Below, piece by piece: positions 9,313-16,761 of a stretch of DNA of 64,000 nt. Location: positions 310,001-374,000 of the forward strand of contig NZ_CP022098.1 in the NCBI RefSeq assembly GCF_002305875.1, written 5' to 3'. Every line of letters starts with the position of its first letter. The stretch's first letter is position 1. This DNA is from Cystobacter fuscus. Lineage in GTDB: Bacteria; Myxococcota; Myxococcia; Myxococcales; Myxococcaceae. Made by a program: the position numbers and the translations under genes. The notes under the pieces are model-generated. The model was not told the DNA's origin, made no database searches, and worked only from the letters and a program-made list of their open reading frames with translations.

Positions 9313-11211
9313 ATGGTAGCCATCAGCCTGGGGGAAGAGTCCGGAGCGACGAGGAGCACCCGAGTCACCCGCGCGATCGTCACCATCGAGAGGGATGCGG
9401 ACGGCTTCTACCGGCCCGCCAGCGAGGAGGCGTTGATCGCCCTGGTGAAGAAGGCCCATGCCGAGGGCAAGCAACTGCGGGTCCGGGGCTCGGCGCACTC
9501 GGTCGCCGCCGCCATCTACGCGGATCCGCTCGTCACCGGGGACGGCGCGATCGATCCGGCGAGCGCGCCTGCCTCCGACGCCATCCATGTCCTGCTCAAC
9601 AACTACCGGGGCATGCGGGTGGTGGATGCCGGGCAGCGGCTCGTGGAGGTGGAGGCGGGCGTGAACCTGGGGGTGGATCCGGAGGACCCCAGCGGCACGT
9701 CCACCCAGGAGAACAGCCTGCTCTTCAATCTCTGGCGGCTGGGCTGGACGCTGTCGGACCTGGGCGGCATCACCCACCAGACCGTGAGCGGTTTCTTCTC
9801 CACGGGCTCGAGTGGCGGCTCGCTGAGCTGGTCCGTCTATGACGACATCCAGAGCTTGCGGATGATCGACGGACGGGGCGAGGTGTACGAGGTGGATCGG
9901 GACCGGACGCCCGAGGACTTCCAGGCCACCGTCACGTCCATGGGTCTCTTGGGAATCATCTCCAAGGTGGTCCTGCGCTGCGTGCCGACGTTCAACATCA
10001 CTGGCCAGGAGGCCATCACCCGCGTGGCGGACGCGTCGGTGGACTTGTTCGGAGAGGGGAGCCCCGAGCGTCCCTCGCTGGCGCGATTCCTGGAGCGCAC
10101 GGAGTACGCGCGCCTGGAGTGGTTCCCGCAGCGCAAGGGGGAGCGGCTCGTCGTCTGGCAGGTCCAGCGCATCGAGCCGGAGCCGGGTTTCCGGCCCGTC
10201 CGTTATCAGGAGTTCAGCGGCGACCCCGAGCTGTCCCAGGTCTTCGTCTGCTTGTTCTTCACCCTGCTGGGCAATCTGGATGACCTCCGGGCGGCCCGCT
10301 CCAAGCTGGAGCCCATCTTCGAGCAGGTGGACGAGGAGCTCATCCAACGCCTCGCGTGCCTGGGCCGGGTGGGCCAGCCCCTGGTCGAGGCCCTCACCCT
10401 GGCGTCGGAGGGGGCCCTGGACGCGGCCATCGAGGTGCTCGCGCTCGCGGCCCCACTGCTGCGCAAGGAATTGCCGAACCTCATGGGAATGGCGCTCGAC
10501 ACGTTCCTGCCGCTGGACTCGCGCAAGAAGGGTCGGGACAAGGGCGAGCCCCAGTGCTTTCGCGATTGGAGCTGGCGGGGCCTGCCCATGGACAACCAGG
10601 TCATCGGCTCGCTGATGCCCACCACGTTCACGGAGCTGTGGATTCCCCTCTCGTACACCCAGCGGGCCATGAAGCTGTTGAAGGACTACTTCGACGAGCC
10701 GGCCTCGGCCCGGGAGGCCCTGCGGCGCACGGGCACGTATGCCATCGAACTCTACGGCGCTCCTCCCAATCCGGCGTGGATGAGCATGTCCTACAGTGAT
10801 GGAAAGGACGTGTGGCGCGACGGCGTGCTGCGCATCGACTTCTATTGGTTCCAGGGGAACGCGGGCGATCCGGCCGAGGTCTTCTATCCCCAGTTCTGGA
10901 AGCTGTTCCGGGACAATGGCATCCCCTTCCGTCTGCACTGGGGCAAGGGCCAGCCCGTGGGGAGTCAGGAGGAACTGGCGGACTGGGCCGCCTTCTTCCG
11001 CGGCCAGTACGCCCGGTGGGATGACTTCCTCGAGCGCCGGCGGAAGCTGGATCCGAACAACATCTTCCTCACCCGTTACTGGCGCCAGCGCTTCGATCTG
11101 TCGCACCTGCCCGCGCCCCAGCCGCGCGAGGACGTCGGGACGCCGCTCATCATGATCATCCGTGGGTGCTCACCGCGAGCCGCTTCCAATCGCTGCTGCG
11201 CTTCGCGGTGA
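9313..11211 (+). CDS. FAD-linked oxidase (FAD_binding_4 / aldonolactone oxidase type), 3' end probably frameshifted
   Basis: Flavoenzyme of the VAO/ALO superfamily; substrate unknown. ATG 9313 was chosen over 9259 because GGAGGGG sits 7 bases upstream. The FAD domain starts at about residue 25, with the flavin-binding stretch VRGSAHSVAAA, followed by GGITHQTVSGFFSTGSSGG. An ALO-like C-terminal domain ends at DPNNIFLTRYWRQRF, the usual end pattern. After VGTPLIMI the read frame gives a short Arg/Cys tail typical of an out-of-frame reading. One frame over, codons from 11148 to a TGA at 11271-11273 encode a hydrophobic tail containing RFAVNVNLVFFAFETALLL, a good membrane anchor. Likely a one-base indel near CATCATGATCAT (11148-11159), real or a sequencing error. 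Confidence 0.82.
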   Translation: MVAISLGEESGATRSTRVTRAIVTIERDADGFYRPASEEALIALVKKAHAEGKQLRVRGSAHSVAAAIYADPLVTGDGAIDPASAPASDAIHVLLNNYRGMRVVDAGQRLVEVEAGVNLGVDPEDPSGTSTQENSLLFNLWRLGWTLSDLGGITHQTVSGFFSTGSSGGSLSWSVYDDIQSLRMIDGRGEVYEVDRDRTPEDFQATVTSMGLLGIISKVVLRCVPTFNITGQEAITRVADASVDLFGEGSPERPSLARFLERTEYARLEWFPQRKGERLVVWQVQRIEPEPGFRPVRYQEFSGDPELSQVFVCLFFTLLGNLDDLRAARSKLEPIFEQVDEELIQRLACLGRVGQPLVEALTLASEGALDAAIEVLALAAPLLRKELPNLMGMALDTFLPLDSRKKGRDKGEPQCFRDWSWRGLPMDNQVIGSLMPTTFTELWIPLSYTQRAMKLLKDYFDEPASAREALRRTGTYAIELYGAPPNPAWMSMSYSDGKDVWRDGVLRIDFYWFQGNAGDPAEVFYPQFWKLFRDNGIPFRLHWGKGQPVGSQEELADWAAFFRGQYARWDDFLERRRKLDPNNIFLTRYWRQRFDLSHLPAPQPREDVGTPLIMIIRGCSPRAASNRCCASR

Positions 11212-11344
11212 ACGTCAACCTCGTCTTCTTCGCGTTCGAGACCGCCCTGCTGCTGCGGTCCCGCGCGAGCTGAGGGCGGGGCCTACGCCACCCACCCCTT
11301 GCCGCGTTGCGTAGAGGACACTCGGCGGGGCCAAGGCACGCCGG

Positions 11345-12082
11345 CTAGTCGTCCGCTGGCTTGGGTGCTCCCTTGGCGGCCGTCTTTTTCCGGCTTCCCC
11401 CGGAAACCGCGCGCACCAGGCGTGCCTTGCGGCCAGAGGTGAGGGTGGGGGCGTCGCCCTCCTGGGGGAGGGGGCCGGCGTTGGGCGTGCCCTCGACGGG
11501 CTTGGTGGGACGGGGCTTGATGCGGCGCGGGGGCAGCAGGTCCGGCTCGCCGGGTACCTTCTGGGCGAGGAAGATGGCGGCATCCAGCTTGGTGAAGTTG
11601 CGCGTGCGGTACCAGGTGAGCGCGGACTCGTTGTTCTCCGCGACTTCCAGCACCAGGTGGGTGCACCCCCGGGTGCGCGCCAGGTGCTGGAGCTGCTCGA
11701 GGATGAAGCTGCCCACGCCCCGGCCCTGGTAGTCCGGGTGCACGGCGAGCTCCTCGACGAAGAGCGGCCGCATGCCCCGCTTCTCGAACCAGCGCGGGTT
11801 GACCCAGTTGTCGTCCCCCGAGGCCTCGAAGGCGCACTCGGAGTAACCCACGATCTCCCCCTGCACCTCGTAGACGAGCTGTTCGATCCACTCGGAGGAG
11901 TACACCTCGAGGAAGCGGCGCTTGGAGCGGGGCCGTTGGTATTCCACTGTCTCCCGGTTGACGTCCCGGAAGACGAGCTTGAGGAACTCCCAGGCCCGGT
12001 TGAGGTCGCGGCGGTGGATGCGGCGCACGCGGACTTCCAGGGGCCCCTTGTGGGAGGGAGCGGGCGATTTCGTCTCGGCCAT
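11345..12082 (-). CDS. GNAT-family N-acetyltransferase with basic C-terminal tail
   Basis: 245 residues from ATG 12082, chosen for AGGA 8 bases upstream and because the longer frame adds only low-quality sequence. The GNAT core spans about 18-175: VEELAVHPDYQGRGVGSFIL is acetyl-CoA motif A, and VLEVAENNESALTWYRTRNF is motif B with the conserved Tyr. The last 65 residues are Pro/Lys/Arg-rich and probably disordered. It probably acetylates a small molecule or protein N-terminus; the substrate cannot be read. Divergent from the chemoreceptor gene across 229 bases. Confidence 0.88.
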   Translation of the reverse strand: MAETKSPAPSHKGPLEVRVRRIHRRDLNRAWEFLKLVFRDVNRETVEYQRPRSKRRFLEVYSSEWIEQLVYEVQGEIVGYSECAFEASGDDNWVNPRWFEKRGMRPLFVEELAVHPDYQGRGVGSFILEQLQHLARTRGCTHLVLEVAENNESALTWYRTRNFTKLDAAIFLAQKVPGEPDLLPPRRIKPRPTKPVEGTPNAGPLPQEGDAPTLTSGRKARLVRAVSGGSRKKTAAKGAPKPADD

Positions 12083-12311
12083 GATCCACGTCCTAGCCGA
12101 CTCGTCGTGGCGATGCGCGAACAACCGTATGAGAGGGCAGGCGAGGGGCGTACGGCCGTTCGGGGAGGGGGCTTTTCCGGGCGTGGGCATCCGCTATCCT
12201 TGAGGACGCGGCCACCCTGGCCCGCCAAGAAAGGGGTCTCATGCCCAGGCGTCGTACGCCCCCGGTTCGGAGCGTCCGTCCGGACTCCATGTCGAGCACG
12301 AGGGTGAACGG

Positions 12312-13871
12312 ATGACGTTCAAGCAGAAGGCTTCCATCCTGCCCATGGTGGCCACGCTCTTCCTCCTGCTCATCCTGGCGATCGTCTTGTTGGTGGGACG
12401 GGACGTGTACCGGCTGAACGCGCGCATCATCCATGGCTACTCGCCCGCGATCGCCTCGATGCGGCAGTTCGACTCGCTGGCGTCGCTGTTGCGCTGGCAC
12501 CTGCGCGACCAGTCCCCCGAGGGAGACGCGGCGCGCCGGGCGGCGATGCTGCAACTGGCGGGGGAGTTCGAGCGGGAGCTGACGCGCGTGCAGGACAATC
12601 CGGTGATGGAGCCGGGGCGGTTGCGGATGATGCGCGAGGCCTTCGAGGCGTTCTGGATGGTGTCCCAGCGCGCCGGGCCCGGGGACATGGAGCTGGTGAT
12701 GGAGCGCCACGCGGCGCTGCTCCAGGTGCTGCGCGGCGCGGGGGATTGGGCCCAGGCGGGGCTGGAGCGCTCGCTGGAGGAGGTGGCCCTGCTGCACCGC
12801 TGGCGTCAGGGCTGGGTGCTCAGTCTGGGGCTGCTGTGCGTGCTGGTGTTGGGGGGGCTGTCGGTCTGGCTGGCGCGCGGGGTGGTGGGGCCGCTCACGC
12901 GCCTGACGGCGGTGACCACGCGCATCGCGACCGAGGGAGACCTGTCCCAGCGCATCGACGTGGACTCGCGGGACGAGCTCGGCGAGCTGGCGCGGGGCAT
13001 CGAGGCGCTGGTGATGCGGCTGCGCACGGTGCCGGTGACGCTGCGGGGCACGGTGGACGAGCTGACGTGGGCGGCCGGGCGGCTCACCGAGGCGAGCCAG
13101 CGACAGGTGACGTTCCTGGGCCACCTGTCCAACTCCCTGGCCGAGGTGGAGGGGATGACGCAGCAGATCGCCCAGACGGCGAGCCAGGCGGCGGGGCGGG
13201 CCGAGGTGGTGCTGAAGGTGGCGGGGCAGGCGGATCAGTTCAGCGCCCTGGGGCGGGGCTCCATCGAGACCAGCGCGCGGGGGTTGCAGCAGTTGAGCAC
13301 GCGCGTGGAGGAGATGATGCGCAGCGTGGCGAACCTGTCGGAGCAGGCGGCGCGCGCGGGGGAGATCATCGGCAGTGTGCGCGACCTGGCGGACCAGTCG
13401 AACGTGCTGGCGCTCAACGCCTCCATCGAGGCGGCGCGCGCGGGCGAGGAGGGGCGGGGCTTCGCGGTGGTGGCGCGCGAGATGCGAGCGTTGAGTGGCC
13501 AGTCGCTGCAGAGCACCCAGCGCATCGGGAAGATCCTGCTGGAGATCAACCAGGCCATCCGCAACGCGGTGTCGATCGCGGAGCAGGACAGCCAGCAGGT
13601 GGAGGCGGGCATCTCCCAGGTGATGACGTCGGCGGACCGGCTGAAGGAAATCACCACGGTGGTGAACGAGAGCGGCAAGGCGGCCCGGCAGATCGTCGCA
13701 TCGGTGAAGCAGCAGAACGTGGGCATCGAGCAGCTCCACCAGGTGATCGCCACGTTGACGGACCGGATGAGCGCGGTGTCCGAGTCGACGCGGGACGCGG
13801 AAGCGGCGGTGGGCCAGGTGAACCAGTCCCTGGACAAGCTCAAGCAGGTGGCGGCCCGCTTCCACGACTGA
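12312..13871 (+). CDS. Methyl-accepting chemotaxis protein
   Basis: 519-residue class I chemoreceptor. TM1 is at about 9-29, a small helical periplasmic sensor at 35-170, TM2 at about 176-198, HAMP at 200-250 (GDLSQRI, DELGELARGIEAL), then a long coiled-coil signalling domain. The kinase-contact hairpin is canonical: DQSNVLALNASIEAARAGE followed by GRGFAVVAREMR. No CheA, CheW, CheR or CheB is in view, so it must work with a pathway encoded elsewhere. The periplasmic domain is too short for a dCache domain and resembles a four-helix-bundle sensor. Stop codon is 9 bases from the convergent neighbour. Confidence 0.93.
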   Translation: MTFKQKASILPMVATLFLLLILAIVLLVGRDVYRLNARIIHGYSPAIASMRQFDSLASLLRWHLRDQSPEGDAARRAAMLQLAGEFERELTRVQDNPVMEPGRLRMMREAFEAFWMVSQRAGPGDMELVMERHAALLQVLRGAGDWAQAGLERSLEEVALLHRWRQGWVLSLGLLCVLVLGGLSVWLARGVVGPLTRLTAVTTRIATEGDLSQRIDVDSRDELGELARGIEALVMRLRTVPVTLRGTVDELTWAAGRLTEASQRQVTFLGHLSNSLAEVEGMTQQIAQTASQAAGRAEVVLKVAGQADQFSALGRGSIETSARGLQQLSTRVEEMMRSVANLSEQAARAGEIIGSVRDLADQSNVLALNASIEAARAGEEGRGFAVVAREMRALSGQSLQSTQRIGKILLEINQAIRNAVSIAEQDSQQVEAGISQVMTSADRLKEITTVVNESGKAARQIVASVKQQNVGIEQLHQVIATLTDRMSAVSESTRDAEAAVGQVNQSLDKLKQVAARFHD

Positions 13872-13879
13872 GCGGGCCT

Positions 13880-14554
13880 TCAGATCGAGGCGAGATCCTC
13901 CACGATGTCACGAAGGTAGCGGTTGGACTCGAAGACGACGCTCCGGAGCGATTCTTCCTGGGCGATGTGTTGGAGATATTTTGGACCGTCGATGGCCTTG
14001 GCGTAGCCACGGGTCCTGGTCCGGGTCCGACTGAAACGTTCCTTGACGATTTCGGCCGCGTCCCGTCTGGCGCAGACATCGGGGATGGACTCCCCGAGCC
14101 CGAGCCGATCGGTGACGGGGAGGATGAGGGTCTCTTGCTCCCACACGAGGACATGGGGATGGAAGCCATCACGAATGGTGGCCCATTGCTCCTCGGGTTT
14201 GCCTCCCCGCGCGAGGGTTCTCATGCTCGCCTGGATGGTGGTGATGAACGGAGGGAGGGAGTGGTCGTACGGCTCGCGAGGTGCTTGAACGCCGAGCTGG
14301 GGCAGGTTCCAGGCATTGCGCGCGTCAATCACATAGAACACGTGGTCGATTCGCGGTTTGTAATGGAACCGGAACATCTCGTACTTGCGGCGCTGGTCGA
14401 GCAACTGGGTGTTGCCGTTGACGGTGGAGCGCTGGAGCGGGAAATGCAGGGGTGGCTTTCCCTGGGACCGACGTCGATGTTGCGCTTCGGCTCGGAGGAC
14501 GGCTTCCAAGCCACCACCGGTTTTATCCTCGGTGATGATGTGGACGCTCGTCAT
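13880..14554 (-). CDS. TOPRIM-like (DUF4276/RloB-type) partner of the ATPase
   Basis: 224 residues from ATG 14554, whose ATGA overlaps the stop of the upstream ATPase, so the two are coupled. The beginning SVHIITEDKTGG resembles the acidic first motif of TOPRIM-type nucleases (VEGxTE), with E9. FYVIDARNAW (D77) takes the position of the DxD-type motif, and VWEQETLILP resembles the Glu-containing third motif of DUF4276/RloB proteins. Second-half features include AIDGPKYLQHI. In AbiL, PARIS and OLD-type systems such a protein is the toxic nuclease controlled by an ABC-type ATPase. Motif assignment is by eye and the sequence is divergent. Lower GC than the flanking genes. Confidence 0.6.
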   Translation of the reverse strand: MTSVHIITEDKTGGGLEAVLRAEAQHRRRSQGKPPLHFPLQRSTVNGNTQLLDQRRKYEMFRFHYKPRIDHVFYVIDARNAWNLPQLGVQAPREPYDHSLPPFITTIQASMRTLARGGKPEEQWATIRDGFHPHVLVWEQETLILPVTDRLGLGESIPDVCARRDAAEIVKERFSRTRTRTRGYAKAIDGPKYLQHIAQEESLRSVVFESNRYLRDIVEDLASI

Positions 14555-16614
14555 GGGGTGGAGTCCCACCCTTCGAGTTCGCGACGCATCTCCCGGAGAC
14601 TGAAGCTCTTGAGCCACTCGCGGAGTTGATCCGCCTCGGGACGAACGAGGCGTGCTTCCTGCTCCTCTCGTCTGGCCACCACGACGCACTCCGGTGCATC
14701 GTCCAGGAGCCCGATGAGCGCATCGGATTGGGTGGTGAGCAGGATGGGGTGTCGCTCGGACAGGGAGCGCGCCGCGCCCATCAGGCGCATGAGCGCGTCG
14801 GGGTGCAGATGGGCCTCGGGTTCATCCAGGGCGATGAGCGCGCTGCCCGGCTGGAAGAGCGCACACAGACTGGCCAGGAAGTGGAGCGTTCCATCGGACA
14901 ATTCCGAGGCATCGAATTGCCCGCCATTCACCTCGTCCCAGAAGAGCTGGACGGTTCCCCGGCCCACGGCGGGAAGACGCAGATCCTTCAGCGAGGGAAA
15001 GGCGAGGCGGACGATGTTCACGAAGTCCTGCCAGTCCTCGGGTCGTTCCTCACGCAGGGCGAAGAGGGCCGCGGGGAGGTTGTTGCCCGTGCGTTCCAGA
15101 CGTGCGCCGGGCTCGAGCCTCACGGGCCGGCGCATGGGGACCGATTCCGGATCCGCCCAGGATGCGCCCGTGCGGAAATAGGGGTACACGGCGATGGCCG
15201 CGAGTGCGGCCCGCGCCTGCTGCACCAGCGGATTGCGGATGCCTCCCAACTGGGAGATCAGCGCCTCACGCTCGTTGGACACGGGTACTGCCGTCCCCGA
15301 GAGCTTCGCCTGGGTGGCCACCCGGGAGAGAACGGGCACCCACGCGCCCTGGACGTACTCGGCGAGTTCTTCCTGCTCCACGGCGAAGTCATAGGAGCCC
15401 ACCGCACCGAGCTGGAGCCGGAATCGCAACGCATGGCCTGTTGCGGTTCGCAGCTCCGCTTCCAGGAGGAGGGGCGCCATGGCTCCTCGTGATTGGAGGG
15501 CGCGGATGCCACTTCGGCGCTGGACCAGCCCGGTGGCGAGCTCCCCGCGCGCGGCCTCCGAGAGCAATTGGAGCGCATCGAGCAGGGAACTCTTGCCACT
15601 CTGGTTGGGTCCGACAATGACCGAGAGGGGCGGGTCGAAGCGGAGTTCCGCCGAACGCAGCAGGCGAAAGGACTGGACCCGGAACGCGGTGAGCCGGGTG
15701 TCCTCGGCAATCTCCGGACCGATGTCCGGGGCTGGAGTTCCGAGGATACTGACGATCTGGGCGCCGTGTTGGTGTTGGACTTCCGCTCGCAGGGATATCG
15801 CGGGTGCGCCCGAGAGGTAGAGATTGATGAAGAGGGGTCTCTTGTCTTTGAACTCGAAGACGGATGTGTAGGTGCATGTCCCCGAAGTGGATTCGGGACC
15901 AGACAGCCACCGGAGTGTCTTGGAGTCGAGCCGCTGATCCTGCTGCGTTCCCTCGATGTTGAGAATGAAGCGAGACGTATCCAGGCCAGGGAGTCCCTCG
16001 ACCTCGACGCGCAGTCGTGATGCTTCGCTTTGGGCTGTCATCGAGAGCACCGGCCATGGTGCACAGAGCGCGAGCACCGCATGTTCGCTCTTCTCGCTGT
16101 TGAGCCCCGTGAACGCTCGAATCAGTCGGTGGAGAGAGGCATAGGCATATTCCGACTCGACGGCGATCTCCCTGTCCACATTCTTGGTGGCGGGACCCAG
16201 CAATTGTTTGATCGCTGCTCCGCGTCCCTCGGTGTATGTGCCCAGGCCAAACTCCCTCCGCGAGGAATCCGTGTCCCACCAGGCGACGGACTGGCTCGAG
16301 ACCGTCAAGTGGATGGGTGTGGAGAGGCGGGGTTGTTCGCTGAAAGGTTGTTCGATTGTCCCGGAGTCAATGCTCGCGAGGAGGGTTCCGAGGTCCTTCA
16401 TGGAGCCGAGCCATTGGCGCGCGGAGACGAGACTCGTGTCCAGTGGATCCAATACAGGCGGTGTTGCCGCCTTGCGGACGAGGACCGCGCTGAGCGCGAT
16501 GACCATCATGGGCGCCGCCTGGCTCCAGACCACCCCCAGGCGGATACCGTCGTATCCCGAGGCTTGCGCCAGTTGCTCGGCGTCATCGCGGAATTGCTGA
16601 AGGTTCGCGTTCAC
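14551..16614 (-). CDS. AAA_21/OLD-like ATPase with a 310-residue unknown N-terminal domain
   Basis: 687 residues, GTG start. The ABC-type ATPase half spans about 305-687: Walker A GPNQSGKS at 335-342, signature LSDGT at 572-576, Walker B ALIALDEPEAHLHP at 592-605, switch TTQSD at 627-631. This is the SMC/RecF-like group of predicted ATPases (about 370-400 residues) found in RloA-, AbiLi- and AriA-type defence proteins. Residues 1-305 are an extra domain of mixed helix then beta-rich strands (for example FILNIEGTQQ, LFINLYLSGAP) that I do not recognise. The operon is this gene followed by the TOPRIM-like protein. A defence role is inferred from architecture and coupling; housekeeping DNA repair is less likely given the dedicated partner. 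Confidence 0.85.
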   Translation of the reverse strand: MNANLQQFRDDAEQLAQASGYDGIRLGVVWSQAAPMMVIALSAVLVRKAATPPVLDPLDTSLVSARQWLGSMKDLGTLLASIDSGTIEQPFSEQPRLSTPIHLTVSSQSVAWWDTDSSRREFGLGTYTEGRGAAIKQLLGPATKNVDREIAVESEYAYASLHRLIRAFTGLNSEKSEHAVLALCAPWPVLSMTAQSEASRLRVEVEGLPGLDTSRFILNIEGTQQDQRLDSKTLRWLSGPESTSGTCTYTSVFEFKDKRPLFINLYLSGAPAISLRAEVQHQHGAQIVSILGTPAPDIGPEIAEDTRLTAFRVQSFRLLRSAELRFDPPLSVIVGPNQSGKSSLLDALQLLSEAARGELATGLVQRRSGIRALQSRGAMAPLLLEAELRTATGHALRFRLQLGAVGSYDFAVEQEELAEYVQGAWVPVLSRVATQAKLSGTAVPVSNEREALISQLGGIRNPLVQQARAALAAIAVYPYFRTGASWADPESVPMRRPVRLEPGARLERTGNNLPAALFALREERPEDWQDFVNIVRLAFPSLKDLRLPAVGRGTVQLFWDEVNGGQFDASELSDGTLHFLASLCALFQPGSALIALDEPEAHLHPDALMRLMGAARSLSERHPILLTTQSDALIGLLDDAPECVVVARREEQEARLVRPEADQLREWLKSFSLREMRRELEGWDSTP

Positions 16615-16761
16615 GGGGAGCGCACCCTAACATGGCACCTCACGCGCTCGTCCCCGTTTTGCCCCGCCTGCGCGTCCCCCATGACCGCGACCGGTGGGGG
16701 GCCTCGACGGCTGGCACCCCTCCCGGTCATCGCTTCCGGCCGCTCCTGAGACCCGAGCGGC

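Noticed and set aside
11160-11273. Separate small membrane-protein gene after the FAD oxidase
   Set aside because: No start codon with ribosome binding site in that frame; a frameshifted continuation of the oxidase is the simpler reading.
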